Below, piece by piece: positions 1 to 7,754 of a stretch of DNA of 16,652 bases. Positions within the stretch are counted from its first letter, which is position 1; every line of letters starts with the position of its first letter. The DNA comes from an uncultured Campylobacter sp. (GTDB taxonomy: Bacteria; Campylobacterota; Campylobacteria; Campylobacterales; Campylobacteraceae), in the NCBI RefSeq assembly GCF_963526985.1, contig NZ_CAURPW010000022.1:1-16652 (forward strand). Direction: 5' to 3'. The notes under the pieces were generated by a model. The model searched no databases, was not told the DNA's origin, and saw only the letters and a list, made by a program, of their open reading frames with translations. A program made the translations under genes and the position numbers.

Positions 1-1383
1 ATTTAAAACTAAGGACGAAAAATGCATGGGTGCATTGTAGTGTGGTCTAAACTTACCATACTTTATTTAAAACTGCATATAATGCATAAGAGCAGAACTA
101 AACATTATAGGTTCTAAACTTACAATACTTTATTTAAAACTCTCAAAAACGAGCTAACCGAACTGACTAGAGAGTGTTCTAAACTTACAATACTTTATTT
201 AAAACGCTGGAGAGGGGGAAACTGGCTTTTTAAGCTCTGCGTTCTAAACTTACAATACTTTATTTAAAACAGTCATTTATGTAGCCTTATATTTTGATTG
301 AGGAAGTTCTAAACTTACAATACTTTATTTAAAACCCTAAGCCTATCGGTTAATTTTTTTAAGGTATTATGTTCTAAACTTACAATACTTTATTTAAAAC
401 GCGCGATTGTAAGGTATTTAAAATCTTTATTTCCATGTTCTAAACTTACAATACTTTATTTAAAACGCGTGACGGAGATGAAGTTTCTAGCGTCGGCGGG
501 AGTTCTAAACTTACAATACTTTATTTAAAACTTTACAATTTAAGGAGCAAAAAGGTGGCGTACTTGTTCTAAACTTACAATACTTTATTTAAAACTTCGT
601 GTTTCACTACACAGCGCGCATTTGTCGAGCTGTTCTAAACTTACAATACTTTATTTAAAACCTCGCTTCACGCTCTACCACTACTCTTTCCCCGTCGCGT
701 TCTAAACTTACAATACTTTATTTAAAACTACGCCGTTTTTAAGATTTACCAGCTTTTTTTATTGCTCTAAACTTACAATACTTTATTTAAAACGTCAATT
801 CCGAGCTTTTTAAAAACATTATTCTTGAGTTCTAAACTTACAATACTTTATTTAAAACTGTAAGCGCATTTGAAAAAGCATACGAACATAAACGTTCTAA
901 ACTTACAATACTTTATTTAAAACGCTTTTTAAGCTGCTCTAAAATATCGCTAGAAGCCTTGTTCTAAACTTACAATACTTTATTTAAAACTTGTTTAGCG
1001 CGCCTATACCCGTGTTTAAATTTACGTGTTCTAAACTTACAATACTTTATTTAAAACGAGCTGGCTAGGGAATAGCGACGCGGCGGGAACGCCGTTCTAA
1101 ACTTACAATACTTTATTTAAAACCAAGAACAATCAAAAAATTATTGTAGTCATAACCGTTCTAAACTTACAATACTTTATTTAAAACTCCAATCCACATC
1201 AAAGCAGAAGGTGCGAACTATTAGTTCTAAACTTACAATACTTTATTTAAAACCTTTTATGGACGGTATTATTAAAGATAACGAAGCCTGTTCTAAACTT
1301 ACAATACTTTATTTAAAACCGATGCCTTTATATTTCTTGTGATAACGTTTGATGTTCTAAACTTACAATACTTTATTTAAAAC

Positions 1384-1552
1384 GCTGTAGCCTTGTCCTC
1401 ATTAGCCGAAACGATCATAAGTTCTAAACTTACAATACTTTATTTAAAACCGAATTTCAGCCCGCCGTCCGCCTACTCCCCGAACTGTTCTAAACTTACA
1501 ATACTTTATTTAAAACCCGTAGCCTTGTCCTCATTAGCCGAAACGATCATAA
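1384..1552. repeat. Pair of near-identical, non-adjacent spacers
   Basis: The spacers at 1384-1420 (37 nt) and 1517-1552 (36 nt) share an identical 34-nt block ending CGATCATAA. They differ only in the two or three bases at their left end (GCT versus CC), which is the 3' end in the crRNA. An unrelated spacer lies between them. The identical side is the leader-facing side, where the 5' end of the crRNA guide sits. This fits two separate captures from the same PAM-anchored site in two related targets; duplication followed by drift is the alternative. Confidence 0.9.
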
Positions 1553-2172
1553 GTTCTAAACTTACAATACTTTATTTAAAACCTAAATTTCCAAACCGTT
1601 TTTTGCAGGTTTTCGGGTTCTAAACTTACAATACTTTATTTAAAACATCAAACCTAGAAAAAATTGCAAAAGTTTTTGATGGTTCTAAACTTACAATACT
1701 TTATTTAAAACTAATCACTTCGCCCTACACTACGAACTCAAACGTTAGTTCTAAACTTACAATACTTTATTTAAAACTACACAAACAACTATCATATACC
1801 GCTTCAATCTGCTGGTTCTAAACTTACAATACTTTATTTAAAACCAAAGAATGGTTAGGGGTGATGGCGTAGATGATACGTTCTAAACTTACAATACTTT
1901 ATTTAAAACTTACGGCTCCTATTATACAAATAGTCAAGATTATAATTCTAAACTTACAATACTTTATTTAAAACTTTTATAGAAAGGACGATTTCTATTA
2001 CATTACTGAATTCTAAACTTACAATACTTTATTTAAAACCTTAAGCCTTTAAATCACGGTGATCTGGCCTACTATGATTCTAAACTTACAATACTTTATT
2101 TAAAACTTTGCCGTTAAACAAAAGAGTTTAAATTTATTTGATATTCTAAACTTACAATACTTTATTTAAAAC

Positions 2173-2305
2173 GGGCTTTAAGCCCTTTAAAAAGCCTTTT
2201 AAACGATATATTCTAAACTTACAATACTTTATTAAAACGGGCTTTAAGCCCTTTAAAAAGCCTTTTAAACGATATATTCTAAACTTACAATACTTTATTT
2301 AAAAC
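2173..2305. repeat. Tandem duplication of one spacer-repeat unit
   Basis: The 37-nt spacer at 2173-2209 (beginning GGGCTTTAAGCCC) recurs exactly at 2239-2275. The repeat between them (2210-2238) is only 29 nt because one T of the TATTTAAAAC end is missing, giving TATTAAAAC. The next repeat (2276-2305) is full length. This looks like slippage or unequal recombination within the array, followed or accompanied by a one-base deletion. Recapture of an identical spacer would be expected to copy a full repeat. Confidence 0.95.
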
Positions 2306-4211
2306 GCTTAATCAATCAAAGGATGTCTTTGAGCAAAAGAATTCTAAACTTACAATACTTTATTTAAAACTCATTGCCGCGCATAAAAGAGAAAGTAGAA
2401 AAACTCAATTCTAAACTTACAATACTTTATTTAAAACAACAATGAAAGCTAAATTTCTCAAATTACGAGAAGATTCTAAACTTACAATACTTTATTTAAA
2501 ACAAGTCTCGAAGCGAAACGACGGCAAACAATATCCAGCATTCTAAACTTACAATACTTTATTTAAAACCAAAGACAAATTCGGTTCTTGGTATTTCTAT
2601 TTTTTATTCTAAACTTACAATACTTTATTTAAAACTATATCTTCTATTTGGATTTGAAATAGTTTTATTTTATTCTAAACTTACAATACTTTATTTAAAA
2701 CCGCAGTGCCAAGCTCAAAAACCGATTTTTTTTTGCTATTCTAAACTTACAATACTTTATTTAAAACTCATATCTCGAAAACAACTATTACCTATAGATA
2801 CATTCTAAACTTACAATACTTTATTTAAAACTTTAGCTCGATGCCTATCCCCTTGCGGTTCATTTTATTCTAAACTTACAATACTTTATTTAAAACCTAA
2901 TAGATAGCTTTAGTAGAGCATGGGATGCCAATTCTAAACTTACAATACTTTATTTAAAACAGAGCAAAACGGGCGTTTTGACGGCGATTTTCGGATTCTA
3001 AACTTACAATACTTTATTTAAAACCTAGATCTAGGGCTTTGATTTGTTTGACGATTTCCTCATTCTAAACTTACAATACTTTATTTAAAACGGTTTCCCT
3101 TGTGTCTTTTGATAGAAATTTAGCTGCATTCTAAACTTACAATACTTTATTTAAAACGACGCAAAGCGCGGAAAGTAAAACCGTTATCGCAGATTCTAAA
3201 CTTACAATACTTTATTTAAAACAGCTCGGTGCATGTCTCCATCGTTCATCCTTTCGTCATTCTAAACTTACAATACTTTATTTAAAACGCCGACGGCTAG
3301 CGAAAACTTCGGCGCTTGCGTGAAGATTCTAAACTTACAATACTTTATTTAAAACAGGATAAGACGATGAACACTAACGAAATGATAGCGGATTCTAAAC
3401 TTACAATACTTTATTTAAAACTTACCTACGACCACGATATTAGATATAGATTACACGAAATTCTAAACTTACAATACTTTATTTAAAACATTAACGGAAA
3501 AGCAATTAGATGATATATGTGTCGAATTCTAAACTTACAATACTTTATTTAAAACGTAAGCTAACCGCGCCGTATTCGCGAAACTCGTCTTATTCTAAAC
3601 TTACAATACTTTATTTAAAACTCTAGCGCTTCAGGTCAAAAAAACACAAGAAAAATATTCTAAACTTACAATACTTTATTTAAAACTTTGAGGAAATAGG
3701 CGAGAATATAGAACTAGACGATTCTAAACTTACAATACTTTATTTAAAACCGCCCGTTAGCTCAAATTTGCCCAGCGTTCCGTCAATTCTAAACTTACAA
3801 TACTTTATTTAAAACTCTTACGACCCAATGACCGGCAAGCGCTCCAGAAAGCACATTCTAAACTTACAATACTTTATTTAAAACCATTCAGCCATTGCTA
3901 CGTGGCTTTGCCACGAGCAAATTCTAAACTTACAATACTTTATTTAAAACCATAAAATTATTAACCGTAACAGAACTTATATCGGATTCTAAACTTACAA
4001 TACTTTATTTAAAACCCTCTTTAGCGGTCTTTACGATTGACACAAAACGCTATTCTAAACTTACAATACTTTATTTAAAACTGATACATCTTGTAAGAGC
4101 CGTAAAGGATATATCATTCTAAACTTACAATACTTTATTTAAAACTGAAGATGATATTTTGCCAGCTTCTGAAATTTTAGCATTCTAAACTTACAATACT
4201 TTATTTAAAAC

Positions 4212-4290
4212 AGCACTCAATCTACGCAATATGGGTCAAATTTAATTTTTTCGGTAAGATTATACACTTTAAAAACAGCTTAATATGTAT
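4212..4290 (-). promoter_or_regulatory. CRISPR leader with minus-strand promoter
   Basis: On the minus strand a perfect TATAAT lies at 4264-4259, preceded directly by GTG and by a T-rich run, as is common in Campylobacter sigma-70 promoters. There is no good -35 (CATATT at the expected place). Transcription would begin near 4252, giving a transcript leader of about 40 nt before the first repeat ends at 4211. This sets the array direction and makes the right-hand spacers the newest. Bases 4212-4245 could also be read as a terminal spacer-like stretch, but no repeat follows it. Confidence 0.7.
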
Positions 4291-4327
4291 ATTATCTTTT
4301 TATATTTTTCCCTATGAGTAGACATTT

Positions 4328-4352
4328 GGTAAAGCTTTAAAAAAGCTTTACC
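4328..4352. other. Perfect stem-loop between array leader and csf2
   Basis: GGTAAAGCTTT (4328-4338) and AAAGCTTTACC (4342-4352) form an 11-bp perfect stem with a 3-base loop. On the plus strand an imperfect T-rich run follows from about 4358; on the minus strand there is no T tract directly after it. It may end or pause the csf operon transcript before the array leader, or bind a protein as DNA. It is not a textbook terminator in either direction. Confidence 0.6.
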
Positions 4353-4364
4353 GAGATCTTTCAA

Positions 4365-4398
4365 ATATTTTTTTATTTTTTTAAAAATAAAAAAATAT
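4365..4398. repeat. Perfect all-AT inverted repeat, 16-bp arms
   Basis: ATATTTTTTTATTTTT at 4365-4380 is the exact reverse complement of 4383-4398, with TT between. There is no G or C in 34 bases. It lies in the 310-base non-coding stretch between the array and csf2 (4212-4521), which otherwise holds the leader promoter, the stem-loop at 4328-4352 and a second minus-strand TATAAT at 4476-4471 without a good -35. It could extrude as a cruciform, act as a bidirectional terminator or serve as a protein-bound leader element. Confidence 0.75.
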
Positions 4399-4521
4399 AA
4401 CAAACTTTTAAAATTTCATAAAATTATTTAAAACATTTTAATTAACAATAATAAGTTAAATAACTTGACTATTATAGTAATGTACTTGGTTAATTTTAGA
4501 TCTAGTATATTGATTTATAAC

Positions 4522-5526
4522 TTAAAATTTAGAAATAAGTTCTATATTCTCCTTAGTTGCTTTTTTTAAGAATTCAGCATAAGCCCAGTACGCCTCTTCA
4601 AACTCATTTTCTAGACTTTTATCTAACTCGGCATTAAAGATATAGTTACTATCGCTTGATCTATCCATAGTTAAGCTATTGTTTACATCTTCTATGTGTA
4701 TATCGATAACTCCAAATCCTATATTTTGACTAGATCCGAGTCGCCCGTTTTCCACAAAACTTTCAAGCGCGTGCAAGAACATCCCTAACTCGAGTTTCGA
4801 CGCCTTTTCTAAGAAAAAGCCGCCGTTAAAAGTTGCTCCAGATGCAATATACTCTCTTTGGGCGAAATGTTGAATAGATGATTTTTTCGTTTTTGGCTCT
4901 TCGTTAGACGTCTCATTTGTTTCTTTTTCAGACTTTTTAGCATCGCGATCTTTTTTGCGTGCTTCGGAGTTTTCTTCAACGCTTTTTTCCCACTCTTCGA
5001 TCTGTTTTTTCGTATAAAGCTGGCTAAATTTAGTTCCCATCAAAATATCATCTACCTTGACGAAAGTTTGTCTCCTGACTAAATTTTTAGCGTTTTCTTT
5101 ATCTTGAGGGGTAGCGTCTGCTACTTTTAATTTTCCAGCCATTAATATACCTGCGCCAAATAGCGATAAGATCGGATTTTTCTCTCTGATCTCTTCGATC
5201 TCTTTAAATTTAAGTCCTGATTTGCTTACGCCGCTACCGCTTAACATTGCGTGAAGATCTGTATCTTTTAGCTCTTCGATTTTGTCGTTTTCTTTTACGG
5301 CATCGACTAGCTTTTTTGTTGCCAAGCGACGTAACAGCCCCCTAATGCCGTTTGCAGGCAAATAAGGGATATAGTCTATTTTTAAGTCCTCGCTGTTTTG
5401 ATTAACCGCGGCCGTTTTTTTGATGCGCGTTACGATATTTCCGCCCGGTTCGGTATCATTGTTTTCAATGATTGCGATTGGGCTAACCGTCTTGATAGCC
5501 AATTTGATTTTGTAGTCTTTTAGCAT
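4522..5526 (-). CDS. csf2: Csf2, Cas7-like backbone subunit of type IV CRISPR complex
   Basis: The 334-residue product is predicted to be the Cas7-family (RAMP) subunit that polymerises along the crRNA guide. Visible family features are PANGIRGLLRR (57-67), a glycine-rich FGAGILMAGKLKVAD stretch (123-137), and a C-terminal block with FNGGFFLEKASKLELGMFLHAL (233-254, key residues GG and LG) leading to LGSSQNIGFGVIDI (263-276). A Lys/Glu-rich, probably disordered segment (about 182-217) is inserted between conserved blocks and looks like a local expansion. It is the last gene of the minus-strand operon, 17 bases after cas6, with a strong AAAGGAGAAG ribosome site just before ATG. Base composition is AT-rich like its operon partners. 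Assignment as Csf2 rather than another Cas7 type rests on these motifs plus the neighbouring csf4; I did not run a profile search. Confidence 0.85.
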   Translation of the reverse strand: MLKDYKIKLAIKTVSPIAIIENNDTEPGGNIVTRIKKTAAVNQNSEDLKIDYIPYLPANGIRGLLRRLATKKLVDAVKENDKIEELKDTDLHAMLSGSGVSKSGLKFKEIEEIREKNPILSLFGAGILMAGKLKVADATPQDKENAKNLVRRQTFVKVDDILMGTKFSQLYTKKQIEEWEKSVEENSEARKKDRDAKKSEKETNETSNEEPKTKKSSIQHFAQREYIASGATFNGGFFLEKASKLELGMFLHALESFVENGRLGSSQNIGFGVIDIHIEDVNNSLTMDRSSDSNYIFNAELDKSLENEFEEAYWAYAEFLKKATKENIELISKF

Positions 5527-5543
5527 GACTTCTCCTTTGGTTT

Positions 5544-6215
5544 TTATTTTTTAATGTCTATTTTGGTGTTTTGCACTAATTGTCCGTAGCCTAGGCCGTT
5601 TTTATATCCTATCATTTCAGGAAGCTGATAATTAGATGTAAAATTTGCCCAAAGCCCTATAAAGTTGATATTTTCTTTATATTTTTCCGTAATGATCCTA
5701 AAATCTTTAAAATTTAGAATAAGATTTTCAAAATTTTGCTTAAATTTGGTGTAGCACTCTAGCTGATAAGCCAAATTTCTTTTTATCCTAAATGAAATAT
5801 AGTCTTGAATTTTGTCGTTTTTCTCAAAATAGTATTTCATGTGATATTCGGTCTTATTTGCGGTTATTATTATCGGCGTTCTAGTAGAATACTCTATCGT
5901 TTGAGATCCAAGATAAAACGGCGGCATATATCCGTCTTCTTTAGGGATTATCTTTTTTATTTTTCTACCGAAAAAGTTGTTTTTGTACTGTTCAAGCTTT
6001 TCCATAAGATGTTGAAACGCAAAGAAATTATTTTCATAAAAAAGAATTTCAATAGCATATTTGAACGGTTTTTTATATATAATCGGCGGCGCGTCGTTGC
6101 CGTGATACATAATTATATTGTTAAATTTTTGCTCTGTAATAGAGCCGCAAAAGTTACGCACTTCTCTAGGCTTTATCTCGCTTACGTCTTCCGTAAATGT
6201 CAGGACTATACGCAT
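5544..6215 (-). CDS. cas6: Cas6-family crRNA-processing endoribonuclease (Csf5 position)
   Basis: The 223-residue protein has the Cas6/RAMP signature near its C terminus: FIGLWANFTSNYQLPEMIGY (185-204) followed by the glycine-rich loop NGLGYGQL (206-213). It should cut the array transcript within repeats to give crRNAs with a 5' handle from the repeat end (about GUUUAGAA plus U or C). Candidate catalytic or RNA-contacting histidines are H38, H69 and H125; sequence alone does not say which, if any, is catalytic. The start ATG directly follows the stop of the upstream fusion gene, with the AGGAGA ribosome site inside that gene's last codons, so translation is probably coupled. Type IV-A Cas6 proteins usually meet hairpin repeats, whereas this repeat looks unstructured, so this enzyme may resemble the type I-B/III Cas6 group more closely. 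Confidence 0.82.
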   Translation of the reverse strand: MRIVLTFTEDVSEIKPREVRNFCGSITEQKFNNIIMYHGNDAPPIIYKKPFKYAIEILFYENNFFAFQHLMEKLEQYKNNFFGRKIKKIIPKEDGYMPPFYLGSQTIEYSTRTPIIITANKTEYHMKYYFEKNDKIQDYISFRIKRNLAYQLECYTKFKQNFENLILNFKDFRIITEKYKENINFIGLWANFTSNYQLPEMIGYKNGLGYGQLVQNTKIDIKK

Positions 6216-7649
6216 TTATTTTTCTCCTATTGTAAGAATATAAGCTCCTACCCTAACGTCTTTACTATACTGTTTGTAAAAATCGCTGATCGTTTGTATG
6301 GTCTCTTTGTTTTTTGCCTCTTTTTTTAAGTTTACAAAAGGGGCTTCGATTTGTGGATTAGGTATGAGGTGGCTTTTTGTTATCGGATGATCTTTTATTA
6401 TCTCATTAACTCGTTTTAAGCACTCCTTGGCCTCTTCATAACTAAAGTAATAAGTTTCGTTTCCGTATTGGCAAGCTATAAGATCCTTAGAAAGTGTCAA
6501 ATTTGATTTAAAAACTACGTGTTGATTATTTGGCGTAGTTTTAAGCGCTAAATTAAAAGGCAACGAAGTATTTTGGATAGCCTGCTCTATACTTTTGGTT
6601 TTATTTTTACCCATAACATAGGTTATGCCGTTTTTATCAATCATATGAAATCCTAAAGACTTTTTGCCTACTCTACTATTAACGCCGCATTGAAGCGTCC
6701 AAAAAGTTTGCTTTGATACAAATTTAGAGTTATTTAAAAAGGCATAGTCTGTAAAAGTCGAACCAAGTGTTTTTTCTATACTTTTGCATAAAATTCCTTC
6801 TTCGGACTGCTCTCCCGAGAGTGCACAAAGATGTGGCTGTCCGTCAATAATTACATCCTCTTTTTTCGCCTTTTCTTTTAAATTTATCTCTTGCCAATTA
6901 GCTTTATCTTTATGTAAAACCTCATATACGAAATTTATGGCTGAGTGGTATTTGCTCAAATATTTTTCGTCGATACTTGGTCTTTCTTTGCCTGGATAGA
7001 TAGTTTCTATTAGAGATGAATTTGGCATATAGCATGCCTCTTTGGTCCAATTTGCCCAATAAGGAACTTTACCATTATAGTAAGTAATCCTGGCATTTTT
7101 TAAAGACGGGTAGTTTTTTACGCTAATTGGTCGCGCTGGAGTATTTTCGGCTAAAAATACGGACTTATCTTCAGTGGTCGTTTCTACCAAAAAAGAAGAA
7201 ACCTGCCCATATCCAATGGCTGTTTTTTTACCTATAAATTTTAAATCCTGTAAAAGATCTTCTATGATCTCTTTTTTACCTCTAACGTAAAAATAGATTT
7301 TAGGGGTCTTTAAAAGCTCATTCCAAATATTATATGCTTTAAATTCGCCGCTGCCCATGCTATATTCTATTTTATTTGCTCTATGCTCGTTAAGATACTC
7401 GTATTCGGGCTTTTTAACGATACATCGGTTCTCAAGCGACACCGGATCTCTTTTTTCTACGAACCAAATAGAACCGCAGTAGCCGTCTTTATATTTTTCT
7501 ATAAAATCAAAATCATAAAGTTTTTCGATTTCTATATTTTTGCCAAAATGCCTCTTAACGTAAAGATTGACCAAAATAGAATCAATCGTGCTAAATCTGC
7601 CGATTAGCAAAGGGTTACCGAGAAAAAAGGATATTTTTAAATTTTCCAT
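6216..7649 (-). CDS. csf3-csf1: Apparent Csf3-Csf1 fusion (Cas5-like plus small Cas8-like subunit)
   Basis: This 477-residue protein appears to join two type IV-A subunits that are usually separate. Residues 1-220 look like Csf3 (Cas5 group): an N-terminal RAMP-like strand and helix, a glycine loop FIGKKTAIGYGQV (138-150), and a tail with PARPISVKNYPSL (171-183) and VPYWANW (195-201). Residues about 225-477 look like Csf1 (small Cas8-like large subunit). They hold LCALSGEQ (274-281), then GILCKSIEKTLGSTFTDYAF (285-304), which matches the Csf1 zinc-finger region, but the usual CxxC pairs are reduced to CxxS and a single Cys at 321. The length fits the sum of both families. No Met lies between residues 208 and 336, so separate translation of a Csf1 from ATG is unlikely. 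It is the first gene of the minus operon, with an AAAGGGAC ribosome site and promoter at 7710-7681. The fusion call rests on remembered family motifs. Confidence 0.75.
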   Translation of the reverse strand: MENLKISFFLGNPLLIGRFSTIDSILVNLYVKRHFGKNIEIEKLYDFDFIEKYKDGYCGSIWFVEKRDPVSLENRCIVKKPEYEYLNEHRANKIEYSMGSGEFKAYNIWNELLKTPKIYFYVRGKKEIIEDLLQDLKFIGKKTAIGYGQVSSFLVETTTEDKSVFLAENTPARPISVKNYPSLKNARITYYNGKVPYWANWTKEACYMPNSSLIETIYPGKERPSIDEKYLSKYHSAINFVYEVLHKDKANWQEINLKEKAKKEDVIIDGQPHLCALSGEQSEEGILCKSIEKTLGSTFTDYAFLNNSKFVSKQTFWTLQCGVNSRVGKKSLGFHMIDKNGITYVMGKNKTKSIEQAIQNTSLPFNLALKTTPNNQHVVFKSNLTLSKDLIACQYGNETYYFSYEEAKECLKRVNEIIKDHPITKSHLIPNPQIEAPFVNLKKEAKNKETIQTISDFYKQYSKDVRVGAYILTIGEK

Positions 7650-7680
7650 TTTGTCCCTTTCTTTTTTTAAGAATTAAGGT

Positions 7681-7710
7681 ATTATACAATTAAAAATTAA
7701 GTTTTTTCAA
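7681..7710 (-). promoter_or_regulatory. Promoter of the csf minus-strand operon
   Basis: On the minus strand TTGAAA (7710-7705) and TATAAT (7686-7681) are separated by 18 bases. This puts the transcript start near 7674, about 25 bases before the fusion-gene ATG at 7649. The ribosome site AAAGGGAC lies just upstream of that ATG. The promoter shares a 105-bp AT-rich region with the divergent csf4 start, so one bound regulator could control both arms. Confidence 0.7.
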
Positions 7711-7726
7711 TAGTAAAATTTAAAAA

Positions 7727-7747
7727 TAATATAACAAATAAAAAGGA
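7727..7747 (+). promoter_or_regulatory. Probable csf4 -10 region and ribosome site
   Basis: AT-rich -10-like hexamers (TAATAT at 7727-7732 or TATAAC at 7730-7735) precede the AAGGA ribosome site (7743-7747), which stands 7 bases before the ATG at 7755. No convincing -35 is visible. If the -10 is right, the leader is very short. Confidence 0.4.
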
Positions 7748-7754
7748 ATAAATA

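Larger units (their letters stand above)
1..4211 (-). CRISPR. Large CRISPR array, 64 full repeats (plus one partial), type IV-A-associated
   Basis: A 30-nt direct repeat recurs every 64-69 bases, from a tail cut by the window edge (1-9) to the last full copy at 4182-4211. I count 64 complete repeats and 64 spacers of 34-39 nt. Read on the minus strand the repeat starts GTTTTAAATAAAG and ends GTTTAGAAT or GTTTAGAAC; it is AT-rich with no convincing hairpin. Minus-strand transcription is supported by three things: a TATAAT promoter just right of the array (4259-4264), the degenerate repeat with two mismatches at the left end (44-73), and the typical GTTT start and GAA-N end in that direction. 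Repeats starting at 44-1880 (29 copies) end in C in crRNA orientation; those at 1945-4182 (35 copies) end in T. Other variants are one mismatch at 764-793 and a 29-nt copy at 2210-2238. The array continues beyond the left edge. No adaptation genes are present. Open frames inside it, such as 1393-1623, are translated repeat and not genes. Confidence 0.98.

Noticed and set aside
1393..1623. Open reading frame of 76 codons inside the array with a recurring KLTILYLKP peptide
   Set aside because: The recurring peptide is the CRISPR repeat translated in one frame; no ribosome site and no gene context.
4424..4434. TTATTTAAAAC, identical to the last 11 bases of the repeat, in the leader zone
   Set aside because: The rest of the repeat is absent and such AT words are frequent here, so a remnant repeat cannot be claimed.
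5805..6329. Plus-strand open frame of 174 codons
   Set aside because: It lies antisense over cas6 and the end of the fusion gene, is rich in Phe/Arg/Tyr/Val typical of a shadow frame in AT-rich DNA, and has no ribosome site.
4522..7649. Type III (Csm/Cmr) interpretation of the RAMP genes
   Set aside because: No Cas10, Csm or Cmr small-subunit or CARF genes are present, and the neighbouring DinG-type helicase points to type IV-A.
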